DNA of 64,000 nucleotides from NCBI GenBank assembly GCA_965216695.1, contig OZ244212.1, positions 3,906,001 to 3,970,000 on the forward strand, read 5' to 3'. A model generated the notes under the pieces. That model was given only the letters and a program-made list of their open reading frames with translations, searched no databases and was not told the DNA's origin. This stretch comes from G965216695 sp965216695. Its GTDB lineage: Bacteria > Pseudomonadota > Gammaproteobacteria > Pseudomonadales > Azotimanducaceae. The stretch's first letter is position 1. Every line of letters begins with the position of its first letter. The position numbers were made by a program, and so were the translations under genes. This document shows positions 17,477 through 26,543 of this stretch, in pieces.

Positions 17477-18792
17477 GTTGCCAACGTGCTGCGCCACTGG
17501 CGCGCGTTGGCCAGAATCCGTTCGCTGTCGAGGGTCGTCGGGCGGCCGCTCTCCAGCAGACGCGCGCCGCCGACCCAGACGTCGGTAACGAGGCCCCCGC
17601 TTGCCCCGTGCACGAGGGCTGCAAACGGATCGTGTAATGGTGTCATTGTTGCATCATTCGTATCGATCGCTATCAGATCCGCCCACTTTCCGGGTTCGAG
17701 TGATCCGATGTCCTCGGCAAGCGCGAGCGCTTCGGCGCCGCCGAGCGTTGCCATGTAGAGGGCGGTGGGCGCATCCAGGCTGGCCGCATCGCCGTTCGTG
17801 AGTTTGGACAATAGCGCGGCCGTGCGCGCTTCGCCCAGCAGATCCAGACTGTTGTTGGACGCAGCGCCGTCGGTACCCAAGCCCACGGTCGCACCGGCGC
17901 CCTGCAATCGCGCTACCGGGCATACGCCGGAGGCGAGTTTGGAATTGGAGCGCGGGCAATGCACCAGCCGGGTGTCGGTGCGCGCGAGAGTTTCGAAATC
18001 GCGATCGTTCACCTGCGTCACGTGTACTGCCTGCACGCGCGGACTGAGGTAGCCCAACTGATCCAGCCGGGCGATCCAGGTGGTGCCGATCGCGGTGTTG
18101 GCGTCTGCCAGTTCCTGCGCGTTCTCGTGCAGGTGCATGTGAATCTGCAGGTCCAGTTCTTCCGCGTACATCCAGACTTTCCCGAGGGCCTCCTCGGATA
18201 CCGTGTACGGCGCGTGGGGTCCGAACGCCACGTGCACGTGCGGATCACCGCGGTAGGCGTCGTGCAGTTCCAGTCCCTGGGAAATGGCCGCGTGCGCGTC
18301 GCGGCTCCACGCATTCTCGAAATCCACAACGGGCGATGCCAGCTGGCACCGCATACCGGCACCGCGGGTTGCGGCGCCGACGCTTTCGGGAAAGAAGTAC
18401 ATGTCGCTGAACGTCGTGGTGCCGCTCTGCAGCATTTCGAGCAGTGCGAGCGCGGTGCCGTCGGCCACGAAGCTCGCGCCGGCATGCCGTGCTTCCAGCG
18501 GCCAGATCACCTGAGTCAGCCACTCCTGCAGTGGCAGGTCCTCGGCGATACCGCGCAGGAGTGTCATCGCGGCGTGGCCGTGCGCGTTTACCAGGCCCGG
18601 TAGCAGCACGTGGTGAGGCAGGCGCACGCGTTCGTCAGCGCGCCACCGGGTCTCCAGCGTGGAGGTCTCGCCTACGTCCACGATCCGGCCGTCGCGAATC
18701 GCCACCGCACTGCGTTCGTGTGCGACGTTTTCCGGTGCGATCGGCAGCAGCCACGGGGCGTCGATCAACGTGTCGCAGGCGCGTTCAACCAT
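17473..18792 (-). CDS. mtaD: 5-methylthioadenosine/S-adenosylhomocysteine deaminase (TRZ/ATZ family)
   Basis: 439-aa amidohydrolase of the cytosine-deaminase-like group. Metal ligands HGH in VNAHGHAAMTLLRG, a His in HMHLHENAQE, HVTQ and the Asp in GLGTDGAASNNSLD are present. It would deaminate MTA, SAH or adenosine, helping recycle the SAM by-product made by UbiG, whose gene is coupled downstream. The ATG giving MVERACDTLI was chosen since the open frame upstream has no gene-like sequence and runs into gyrA's opposite strand. Confidence 0.85.
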   Translation of the reverse strand: MVERACDTLIDAPWLLPIAPENVAHERSAVAIRDGRIVDVGETSTLETRWRADERVRLPHHVLLPGLVNAHGHAAMTLLRGIAEDLPLQEWLTQVIWPLEARHAGASFVADGTALALLEMLQSGTTTFSDMYFFPESVGAATRGAGMRCQLASPVVDFENAWSRDAHAAISQGLELHDAYRGDPHVHVAFGPHAPYTVSEEALGKVWMYAEELDLQIHMHLHENAQELADANTAIGTTWIARLDQLGYLSPRVQAVHVTQVNDRDFETLARTDTRLVHCPRSNSKLASGVCPVARLQGAGATVGLGTDGAASNNSLDLLGEARTAALLSKLTNGDAASLDAPTALYMATLGGAEALALAEDIGSLEPGKWADLIAIDTNDATMTPLHDPFAALVHGASGGLVTDVWVGGARLLESGRPTTLDSERILANARQWRSTLAT

Positions 18793-18948
18793 GAGCGCGA
18801 GTATATACACATTGGCTGTGTGCGATGTGGCTGACGGTGGCGCAATCGCAGGCAAAATGCGTGGCTTCCGCTGCCGCGCGGGGTAAATTTTTGCGCTCTG
18901 CCGACGGCGATCATGGTAAAATTTGCGGCTGCTTGCAGAGACGAATTC

Positions 18949-21573
18949 ATGTCCGAAGACCCGCCCGGCCAGGGCAGAGAAATACTCCCCGTCAGCATCG
19001 AAGACGAGCTTCGCCAGTCGTACCTCGACTACGCGATGAGCGTGATTGTCGGGCGCGCGCTGCCCGATGTCCGCGACGGTTTGAAACCCGTGCACCGCCG
19101 CGTACTGTTCGCGATGGACGAGCTGAACAACACGTACAACCGGCCGTACGTCAAGTCCGCGCGCGTCGTTGGCGACGTGATCGGTAAGTACCACCCGCAC
19201 GGAGACGTGGCGGTGTACGACACCGTGGTACGCATGGCGCAGGAATTTGCGATGCGCTATCCGCTGGTGGACGGTCAGGGCAACTTCGGATCCGTCGACG
19301 GCGATCCGCCCGCGGCCATGCGCTACACCGAAGTGCGCATGGCCAAGATCGCGTCGGAACTGCTGGCGGACCTGGACAAAGAAACCGTCGGCTATGTGCC
19401 GAACTACGACGACACGCTGCAGATGCCGGAAGTGTTGCCGACCCGGTTTCCGAATCTGCTCGTCAACGGCAGTTCCGGAATCGCTGTGGGTATGGCCACC
19501 AACATACCGCCGCACAATCTCACCGAGGTGATCGACGGTTCGCTGGCGTTACTCGCCGATCCCAACCTCGATGTAGACGAGCTGATGGCGTTCATCACGG
19601 GTCCGGACTTTCCCACCGCCGGTATCATCAACGGCCGTGCGGGCATCGTGCAGGCGTACCGTACCGGTCGTGGCCGTATATACGTGCGCGGGCGCGCCGA
19701 GGTTGAACACGATGACAAAACCAATCGCGACACAATCATCGTGTCCGAGATTCCCTACCAGCTGAACAAAGCGCGGCTCATCGAGCGCATGGCGGAGCTG
19801 GTTAAGGAGAAAAAGCTCGAAGGTATCTCGGAGATTCGCGATGAATCAGACAAGGACGGCCTCAGGATCGTAATCGAGCTGCGCCGCGGCGAGCCGGGCG
19901 ACGTGGTGCTGAACAACCTCTACGCGCAGACGCAACTGCAGTCGGTATTCGGCATTAATTGCGTTGCGCTTGTGGACGGCCAGCCGCGGGTGCTCAACCT
20001 GAAGCAGATGCTGGAAGCGTTTTTGCAGCATCGGCGCGAGGTCATTACGCGCAGGTCGCTTTACCTGCTGCGCCGGGCGCGGCAGCGCGGCCACATCCTG
20101 GAAGGTCAGGCGGTGGCGCTCGCCAACATCGATGCGGTGATCGAACTCATTCGCGGGTCGCAGTCGTCGGCGGAAGCGCGCACCGGATTGATGAGTCGCG
20201 GCTGGGTCGCGGAGAACCTTCTTCAGCTGCTCGAGCGTGCCGGCAGCGATGCGTGCCGGCCGGAGCAGCTGGGCGAGGAGTTCGGGCTGCGCGATGGCAT
20301 GTACTATCTGTCGGAAGATCAGGCGCAGGCGATTCTGGACATGCGCCTGCACCGGCTCACCGCGCTCGAGCAGGACAAGCTCGTGGAAGACTATCAGAAG
20401 GTTATCGACGAGATAGTCGATCTGCAGGAGATACTCGGATCTGACGAGCGTCTGCGGTCGGTGTTGCGTGAGGAACTCGAGGCGGTCAAGGACGAATACG
20501 GCGACGAACGCCGTACCGAAATCGTTGGCACTCAGCAGGACCTGTCGGTGGAAGACCTGATCACCGAAGAAGAACTCGTCGTTACGATCTCGCACCAGGG
20601 CTACGGCAAGACGCAACCGCTCGACGTGTATCAGGCCCAGCGCCGGGGTGGCCGCGGCAAGGCGGCTACCAGCGTCAAGGACGAAGACTTCGTCGAACAC
20701 TTGCTCGTTGCCAACAGCCACGATACGTGCCTGTGTTTTTCCAACCGCGGCAAGGTGTACTGGTTGCGCGTGTTTCAGATACCGCAGGCCAGCCGCGGTG
20801 CAAAGGGGCGGCCGCTAGTGAACATGCTGCCTCTCGATGCCGACGAACGCATCACGGCGGTACTGCCGATCAAGGAATACGAGCAGGACCGTTTCGTGTT
20901 CATGGCCACGGCCAACGGCACGGTCAAGAAAACCCCGCTGGAACAGTTCTCGCGGCCACGGCCGAGCGGGTTGATCGCATTGGAGCTCGAGGACGACAAC
21001 ACGCTGGTGGGTGCTGCGATCACCAGCGGAGACGACCACGTGTTGCTGGTTTCGAGCGCTGGCAAGGCCGCGCGGTTCCATGAAGACGACGTGCGGCCGA
21101 TGGGTCGAACGGCGCGCGGTGTGCGCGGCATCCGGCTGCAGGGAGAACAACAGCTGATCTCGCTGATCATCGTGCAAGCGGACGGCTACATTCTAACTGC
21201 GAGCCAGAACGGCTACGGTAAGCGCACTCCGGCCGACGAGTTTCCGGTGAAAGGCCGCGGCATTCAGGGCGTGATTGCGATCAAACCCAGCGCGCGTAAC
21301 GGCGACATCGTTGGCGCGGTGCAGGTGTTTGCCGGTGACGAACTGATGTTGATTAGCGATCTCGGCACGTTGGTGCGCACCGGTACCGACGAGGTGTCGT
21401 TGCAGGGTCGAAATACGCAGGGCGTGCGTCTGATCAAACTCCGGGACGGTGAACACCTGGTGGGGGTCGCGCGCATTGCGGAAGCGTCCGACGAGTCGGA
21501 GCTTTCCGAATCGCAATCCGAATCGGGCGACGACTCCAACGACAACTCCACCGACGACTCCAACGATATATAG
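18949..21573 (+). CDS. gyrA: DNA gyrase subunit A
   Basis: Breakage-reunion subunit of gyrase, 874 aa. The quinolone-resistance region reads HPHGDVAVYDT, so position 83 (E. coli numbering) is Val instead of Ser while Asp87 is kept. The catalytic Tyr is in AAMRYTEVRM. Six beta-pinwheel blades follow from about residue 520, with the GyrA box seen as QRRGGRGK (E. coli QxRGGKG). The C-terminal tail after ~845 is Ser/Asp/Glu-rich. Its stop is 13 bp before serC. The ATG follows an AT-rich leader (GGTAAAATTTG). Confidence 0.97.
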   Translation: MSEDPPGQGREILPVSIEDELRQSYLDYAMSVIVGRALPDVRDGLKPVHRRVLFAMDELNNTYNRPYVKSARVVGDVIGKYHPHGDVAVYDTVVRMAQEFAMRYPLVDGQGNFGSVDGDPPAAMRYTEVRMAKIASELLADLDKETVGYVPNYDDTLQMPEVLPTRFPNLLVNGSSGIAVGMATNIPPHNLTEVIDGSLALLADPNLDVDELMAFITGPDFPTAGIINGRAGIVQAYRTGRGRIYVRGRAEVEHDDKTNRDTIIVSEIPYQLNKARLIERMAELVKEKKLEGISEIRDESDKDGLRIVIELRRGEPGDVVLNNLYAQTQLQSVFGINCVALVDGQPRVLNLKQMLEAFLQHRREVITRRSLYLLRRARQRGHILEGQAVALANIDAVIELIRGSQSSAEARTGLMSRGWVAENLLQLLERAGSDACRPEQLGEEFGLRDGMYYLSEDQAQAILDMRLHRLTALEQDKLVEDYQKVIDEIVDLQEILGSDERLRSVLREELEAVKDEYGDERRTEIVGTQQDLSVEDLITEEELVVTISHQGYGKTQPLDVYQAQRRGGRGKAATSVKDEDFVEHLLVANSHDTCLCFSNRGKVYWLRVFQIPQASRGAKGRPLVNMLPLDADERITAVLPIKEYEQDRFVFMATANGTVKKTPLEQFSRPRPSGLIALELEDDNTLVGAAITSGDDHVLLVSSAGKAARFHEDDVRPMGRTARGVRGIRLQGEQQLISLIIVQADGYILTASQNGYGKRTPADEFPVKGRGIQGVIAIKPSARNGDIVGAVQVFAGDELMLISDLGTLVRTGTDEVSLQGRNTQGVRLIKLRDGEHLVGVARIAEASDESELSESQSESGDDSNDNSTDDSNDI

Positions 21574-21586
21574 CTGGGACACACCC

Positions 21587-22666
21587 GTGCGTGCAATCAA
21601 CTTTTCCCCGGGACCCGCGGCGCTGCCGGCCAGCGTGCTCGAGCGCGCTCAGCGAGAGATGCTGGACTACGCCGGTACCGGCATGTCCGTCATGGAGATG
21701 AGCCACCGCAGTCCGGAATTCATCGAGATTGCGAACAACGCGGAACAGGATTTCCGCACGCTGCTGAATGTTTCCGACGACTACGCGGTGTTGTTTCTGC
21801 AGGGCGGCGCAACGGCGCAGTTCGCCGGGGTGCCCCTCAACCTGCTGGGCGAGAAAACCTCCGCAGACTACGTCGACACCGGATCGTGGTCGAAAAAGGC
21901 GATCAAGGAGGCGGGCAAGTACGGTGCCGTGAACGTGGTTGCGAGCGGTGCCGACAACGACTACGCGAGCATTCCCGACCCTTCCAGCTGGGCGCGCGAT
22001 GCAAACGCCGCCTACCTGCACCTTTGCAGCAATGAAACGATCGGCGGCTTGCAGTTCGACGACTTTCCGGTGCTCGACGACGTGCCGCTGGTTGCCGACA
22101 TGTCTTCCGACATTCTGTCGCGGCCGATCGATGTGTCCACGTTCGGCGTGATCTACGCTGGCGCGCAGAAGAACCTGGGTCCGTCGGGGCTCACGCTCGT
22201 GGTGGTACGTCGCGACCTTCTGGATCGTGCGCGGGCGGACACGCCCACCGTGCTGCATTACGCAACGCAAGCGGCCGCGGATTCCATGTCCAATACGCCG
22301 CCCACGTACGCGTGGTATCTCGCCGGTCTGGTGTTCCGCTGGGCGCTCGATCAGGGCGGTCTGGCCGAGATTGAACGCAACAACCGGCGTAAGGCCGATA
22401 CGCTCTACAGCGTGATCGACGCCAGCAACTTCTATCAGGCGCCGGTACAGGCCCGTTTTCGCTCGACGATGAACGTGCCGTTCACGCTGGCCGACGATGC
22501 CCTGGATGCGGCGTTCCTCGCCGGCGCGAAGGAGCGATCGATGGTCAACCTGAAGGGGCATCGCAGCGTTGGCGGCATGCGCGCGAGTCTGTACAACGCG
22601 GTGTCCCAGGCGAACGTGGAGGCGCTTGTGGAATACATGCGAGCGTTCGAACGTGAGCACGGATGA
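21587..22666 (+). CDS. serC: Phosphoserine aminotransferase
   Basis: PLP enzyme converting 3-phosphohydroxypyruvate to phosphoserine, and acting in vitamin B6 synthesis beside PdxJ, encoded earlier in the window. 359 aa; starts RAINFSPGPAALP, with QGGATAQFAG and the PLP lysine in GAQKNLGPSG. GTG start, 13 bp after gyrA. The 3' end overlaps pheA by 14 bp. Confidence 0.95.
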   Translation: MRAINFSPGPAALPASVLERAQREMLDYAGTGMSVMEMSHRSPEFIEIANNAEQDFRTLLNVSDDYAVLFLQGGATAQFAGVPLNLLGEKTSADYVDTGSWSKKAIKEAGKYGAVNVVASGADNDYASIPDPSSWARDANAAYLHLCSNETIGGLQFDDFPVLDDVPLVADMSSDILSRPIDVSTFGVIYAGAQKNLGPSGLTLVVVRRDLLDRARADTPTVLHYATQAAADSMSNTPPTYAWYLAGLVFRWALDQGGLAEIERNNRRKADTLYSVIDASNFYQAPVQARFRSTMNVPFTLADDALDAAFLAGAKERSMVNLKGHRSVGGMRASLYNAVSQANVEALVEYMRAFEREHG

Positions 22667-23750
22667 CGACGCGCTGAGTGCACTGCGTACGCGCATCGAC
22701 GCGATCGATGCGCAACTGCAGAGTTTGCTTAACGAGCGCGCGCAATGCGCGCTGGATGTTGGCGCCGTCAAGCAGCGGCAACCGGGCGATGCGCCACCGG
22801 TTTTCTACCGGCCGGAACGCGAGGCACAGATTCTGAGGCGCCTGCAGCAGGGCAACACCGGGCCGCTGAGCGACGATGCCATAGCCCGATTGTTCCGCGA
22901 GATCATTTCCTGCTGCCTGAATCTCGAGCAGCCGCTCACGGTTGCATACCTCGGTCCGTCGGGTACCTACACAGAGCAGGCCACCGTGAAACAGTTCGGG
23001 CATTTTGCGAGCGCACGCGCGTTCGACGCAATCGATGAGGTGTTTCGCGAAGTGGAAGCCGGCACGGTGCATTACGGCGTGGTGCCGGTGGAAAACTCGA
23101 CCGAAGGCATGGTCAATCACACGCTCGATTGCTTCATGGCGTCGTCGCTCAGCATCTGCGCCGAGGTGGAACTGCCCATTCACCACGGTTTTCTGGTGCA
23201 TCGCGATGGTGACCCGGATGCGATCGAAAAGATCGTATCGCATGCCCAGTCACTCGCGCAGTGCCGCCACTGGTTGGACGCGAAGTACCCGGGCGTACCC
23301 CGCGAAGCCTGCGGCAGCAACGCCGAGGCGGCCCGGCGCGCAGCAGCGGACCCGAGCGTGGCGGCTGTGGCGGGCGAACTGGCCGCGGAACGCTACGGCT
23401 TGCGGGTTTATGCAACGCACATTGAAGATCATCCGGACAACAAGACCCGTTTCCTCGTGATCGGCCGGCAGAAGGTGGCGCCGAGCGGCCGCGACAAGAC
23501 GTCGATTCTGGTATCCACGCGCAACGAACCCGGTGCGCTCTACAACGTGCTCGCACCGTTCCACGAGTTCGACATCAGCCTGTCGCGTATCGAGACGCGG
23601 CCGGCACGTTCCGGCGACTGGTCATATGTTTTCTTCATCGACATGGAAGGGCATGCGAACGACGCCAACGTAGCCGCCGCACTGCAACGCGTGGGCGACA
23701 TCGCAATGGAAGTCAGGGTGCTCGGCGCGTACCCGAAAGCAGTCGTTTAG
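22653..23750 (+). CDS. pheA: P-protein: chorismate mutase / prephenate dehydratase
   Basis: Makes phenylpyruvate from chorismate in two steps. 365 aa: AroQ-type mutase (about 1-90, LRTRIDAIDAQLQSLLNERA), prephenate dehydratase (about 95-270, AYLGPSGTYTEQA, VPVENSTEGMVNHTLD, the catalytic TRF as KTRFLVIG) and a C-terminal ACT domain (GALYNVLAPFHEFDISLSRIETRP) that binds phenylalanine for feedback control. GTG start overlaps the end of serC. Confidence 0.96.
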   Translation: MSTDDDALSALRTRIDAIDAQLQSLLNERAQCALDVGAVKQRQPGDAPPVFYRPEREAQILRRLQQGNTGPLSDDAIARLFREIISCCLNLEQPLTVAYLGPSGTYTEQATVKQFGHFASARAFDAIDEVFREVEAGTVHYGVVPVENSTEGMVNHTLDCFMASSLSICAEVELPIHHGFLVHRDGDPDAIEKIVSHAQSLAQCRHWLDAKYPGVPREACGSNAEAARRAAADPSVAAVAGELAAERYGLRVYATHIEDHPDNKTRFLVIGRQKVAPSGRDKTSILVSTRNEPGALYNVLAPFHEFDISLSRIETRPARSGDWSYVFFIDMEGHANDANVAAALQRVGDIAMEVRVLGAYPKAVV

Positions 23751-23766
23751 GCGAGATGAAACCTTG

Positions 23767-24864
23767 ATGGGCAAAAGCAGCGGAAAAGTGAATGCGGGAA
23801 TCGGCAAGCTCGTGCCGTACAAACCGGGCAAGCCCGTCAACGAGTTGACGCGCGAACTCGGCATCACAGACATTGTGAAGCTAGCCAGCAACGAAAATCC
23901 GCGCGGTCCGTCGGACGCGGTCAGGGCCACCATTGGCGCCGGGCTCGGCGAACTGTCGCGCTATCCGGATGGCAGCGGCTACCGGTTGAAGGCCGCGCTT
24001 GCGAATTCCCTCGACATCGATCCGGAGATGTTGACGCTCGGCAACGGTTCCAACGACGTGCTGGAACTGGTGGCGCGGATGGCGCTCGGCGTTGGCGACG
24101 AGGGGCTCGTTGCAGAGCATTCGTTTGTGGTTTATCGGCTCGCGGTTATCGCAAGCGGCGCGGAGCTCGTGACCGTTCCGGCGCGTGACTACGGCGCCGA
24201 CCTGGACGCGATGCTGGCGGCGATTACGCCCCGCACGCGGATCGTATTTCTGGCCAATCCGAACAACCCGACCGGCACGTGCGTCAACCGCGTGGCGCTC
24301 GAGGCGTTTCTGGATGCAGTACCGGAGCGCGTCTGGGTGGTGCTCGACGAGGCCTACTTCGAGTACGTAACCGCGCCGGATTACCCGGACGGCGTGTCGT
24401 TGTTGCCCGCCCATCCGAACCTGATCGTGACCCGCACGTTTTCGAAGATCCATGCGCTGGCGGCGTTGCGTGTTGGCTTTGCGGTGAGCTCCCCGGAGGT
24501 GGCGGACCTGCTCAACCGGCTGCGTCAGCCGTTCAACGTGAATGCGCTCGCGCTCGCGGCGGCGGAGGCGGCCCTTGCAGACGCCGACTTCGTGCGCGAG
24601 AGCCGCGAGATGAACAGCGCCGGCATGGTTCAGCTCACCGACGGGTTGGCGCGGTTGAATTGCCCGGTGATTCCGTCCCGTGGCAATTTCATCTGTGCCA
24701 ACGTGGGCGACGCGAACGCGGTGTACGAGGCGTTGCTGCACCGTGGCGTGATCGTACGGCCGGTCGCCGAGTATGGGCTGCCGGGTTTCCTGCGTATTAC
24801 CGTGGGTTTGCCGGAGGAAAACGATCGCTGTCTGCACGCGCTGGCCGACGTGCTCGCGCGCTGA
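23767..24864 (+). CDS. hisC: Histidinol-phosphate / aromatic aminotransferase
   Basis: Type I-fold PLP enzyme, 365 aa. Motifs: KLASNENPRGPS, NPNNPTGT, the Asp-x-Ala-Tyr DEAYFEY and the PLP lysine in TFSKIHALAALRVGF. Its place between pheA and tyrA matches the hisC2 copy in the Pseudomonas supraoperon, which acts mainly as an aromatic aminotransferase, so a role in Phe/Tyr synthesis is as likely as one in histidine synthesis. Confidence 0.92.
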   Translation: MGKSSGKVNAGIGKLVPYKPGKPVNELTRELGITDIVKLASNENPRGPSDAVRATIGAGLGELSRYPDGSGYRLKAALANSLDIDPEMLTLGNGSNDVLELVARMALGVGDEGLVAEHSFVVYRLAVIASGAELVTVPARDYGADLDAMLAAITPRTRIVFLANPNNPTGTCVNRVALEAFLDAVPERVWVVLDEAYFEYVTAPDYPDGVSLLPAHPNLIVTRTFSKIHALAALRVGFAVSSPEVADLLNRLRQPFNVNALALAAAEAALADADFVRESREMNSAGMVQLTDGLARLNCPVIPSRGNFICANVGDANAVYEALLHRGVIVRPVAEYGLPGFLRITVGLPEENDRCLHALADVLAR

Positions 24865-24866
24865 CC

Positions 24867-25739
24867 GTGCAACTGGTTGTCATAGGCACCGGCCTGATCG
24901 GTTGTTCGTTTGCGCTCGCCGCTCGGTCGGCGGGCCTTTTTACACGCATCTGCGGCATCGACGCCTCCGCCGAGGCGTTGGATCGAGCCGTGGCGCACGG
25001 GCACGTCGACGCAACCCTCGAGCAGGTACCCGCGGAGGCGGACGCGGTGCTTGTTGCCGTTCCACCGGACCGGATTGCGGCCACCTTGGATACGCTCGCG
25101 ACGTACCCGGGCGTGGTGTTCGATGTGGCCAGCGTCAAAGCACCCGTGGTTGCGGCGGCACGCGCCGCGGGTCTCGCACGCTTCGTGCCGTGCCATCCCA
25201 TCGCCGGTTCGGAACGAAGCGGCCCGGACGCGGCCATGGCCGATCTTTTTCGCCGGCGCAAACTGATCATTACTCCGTACGAAGGCATCGATCCGCGGGC
25301 CGTTGAGGTCGTGAGCGGGTGGTGGTCGGCGCTCGGCTGTGATGTTCAGCAGATGCCGGCGGACGCGCACGACGCGCGGTTTGCCCGTACGAGTCATCTG
25401 CCGCACCTGGTCGCCTTCGCGTACATGCAGATGATCAGCGATCAGGATTTGCAGTATGCGGCGGGCGGATTCCGGGATTTTTCGCGGATTGCCGCATCGG
25501 ATGCCGACATGTGGGTGCCAATTCTGGCGCAGAATGGCGACGCGATTGTGGCCCAACTCGACCAGCTGTCGGCACACCTGGCGGCGTTGCGGGCGGCAAT
25601 CGTGTCCGGTGACTCGGATGCGGTGCGTACCGCGTTGGTTGAAGCGCGCGCGCGCCGGCGCGCGTTCGAGGACACGCAAGGGTCCGCTGGAGAACGTCGC
25701 GGCGGTGGGCAAAACGAGGAAAGCGCCTCAGATGACTGA
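24867..25739 (+). CDS. tyrA: Prephenate (arogenate) dehydrogenase
   Basis: 290 aa. NAD(P)-binding GTGLIG at the N-terminus, HPIAGSERSG and the dimerisation helix region LPHLVAFAYMQM identify TyrA. It forms 4-hydroxyphenylpyruvate from prephenate. In Pseudomonas the protein is fused to AroA; here it ends in a charged low-complexity tail (about residues 265-290) and the next gene is cmk, so no AroA domain remains. GTG start 2 bp after hisC. Confidence 0.92.
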   Translation: MQLVVIGTGLIGCSFALAARSAGLFTRICGIDASAEALDRAVAHGHVDATLEQVPAEADAVLVAVPPDRIAATLDTLATYPGVVFDVASVKAPVVAAARAAGLARFVPCHPIAGSERSGPDAAMADLFRRRKLIITPYEGIDPRAVEVVSGWWSALGCDVQQMPADAHDARFARTSHLPHLVAFAYMQMISDQDLQYAAGGFRDFSRIAASDADMWVPILAQNGDAIVAQLDQLSAHLAALRAAIVSGDSDAVRTALVEARARRRAFEDTQGSAGERRGGGQNEESASDD

Positions 25740-26460
25740 CAACTCAGACACTGAACCCTCAGACGCGAGTCACGCGGACAGGGAAACAACGCCGGTGCCG
25801 GTGGTTGCGATCGACGGCCCGAGCGGTTCCGGTAAGGGCACGCTCGCGGCGCGGGTCGCCGCCAGTCTCGGCTGGTGGCTGCTCGACAGCGGCGCTCTGT
25901 ACCGGATTGTTGCGGCGTGTGCGTTGCGCGACTCGGTGGCGCTCGATGACGAGGCGGCGCTTGCACGGCTCGCCGCCGACGCAGACGTCGCGTTCGATGA
26001 CGGCCGCGTGGTCGTTGGCGGCGACGATTTCACCGACGAGATCCGCAGGGAAGACGTGGGTCACGCGGCGTCGGTGGTTGCCGCCGTACCGGCGGTGCGC
26101 GATGCGGTGTTCGGGTTGCAGCAGAGCTTCCGGCGCCCGCCCGGTCTCGTTGCGGACGGGCGCGATATGGGCACGGTGGTGTTTCCCGACGCGTTCGTGA
26201 AGATCTATCTGGACGCGTCGGCTGAAGTGCGCGCCGAACGGCGATATAATCAATTGAAAAACAAAGGCTTAAGTGTTAATTTCCGCGACCTTCTCGATGG
26301 CATCCGGCAACGTGATGCCCGGGATCTGGAGCGTACCGTTTCGCCGCTGAAACCCGCGCACGATGCGATCGTCCTCGACAGTAGCCAGATGAGCATCGAG
26401 GAAGTCGTCGCGCATGTGCAGGGCATCGTCTCCGAGCGCCTCGCGCGCCTGGACGGATAG
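25732..26460 (+). CDS. cmk: Cytidylate kinase
   Basis: Phosphorylates CMP and dCMP. 242 aa with a short N-terminal tail, P-loop AIDGPSGSGKGTLA and GRDMGTVVFPDA. It overlaps tyrA by 8 bp. A markedly AT-rich 45-bp stretch inside the gene (26243-26287) encodes NQLKNKGLSVNF and holds a TATAAT, which may be a promoter for rpsA. Confidence 0.95.
   Translation: MTDNSDTEPSDASHADRETTPVPVVAIDGPSGSGKGTLAARVAASLGWWLLDSGALYRIVAACALRDSVALDDEAALARLAADADVAFDDGRVVVGGDDFTDEIRREDVGHAASVVAAVPAVRDAVFGLQQSFRRPPGLVADGRDMGTVVFPDAFVKIYLDASAEVRAERRYNQLKNKGLSVNFRDLLDGIRQRDARDLERTVSPLKPAHDAIVLDSSQMSIEEVVAHVQGIVSERLARLDG
26222..26250 (+). promoter_or_regulatory. Candidate rpsA promoter inside cmk
   Basis: CTGAAG, 17-bp spacer, perfect TATAAT, in an AT-rich island within cmk. 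A second possible pair (TTGAAA, 17 bp, TAATTT) follows a few bases later. In E. coli, rpsA promoters are also found within and after cmk. Confidence 0.4.
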
Positions 26461-26543
26461 CCGGGGCTCGACCCCTTTCGGGGCGCGGGTACGCATTACA
26501 TTAATCAACCTTGGAGTTGTGGCCGGAAGGTTACGACAAATTT

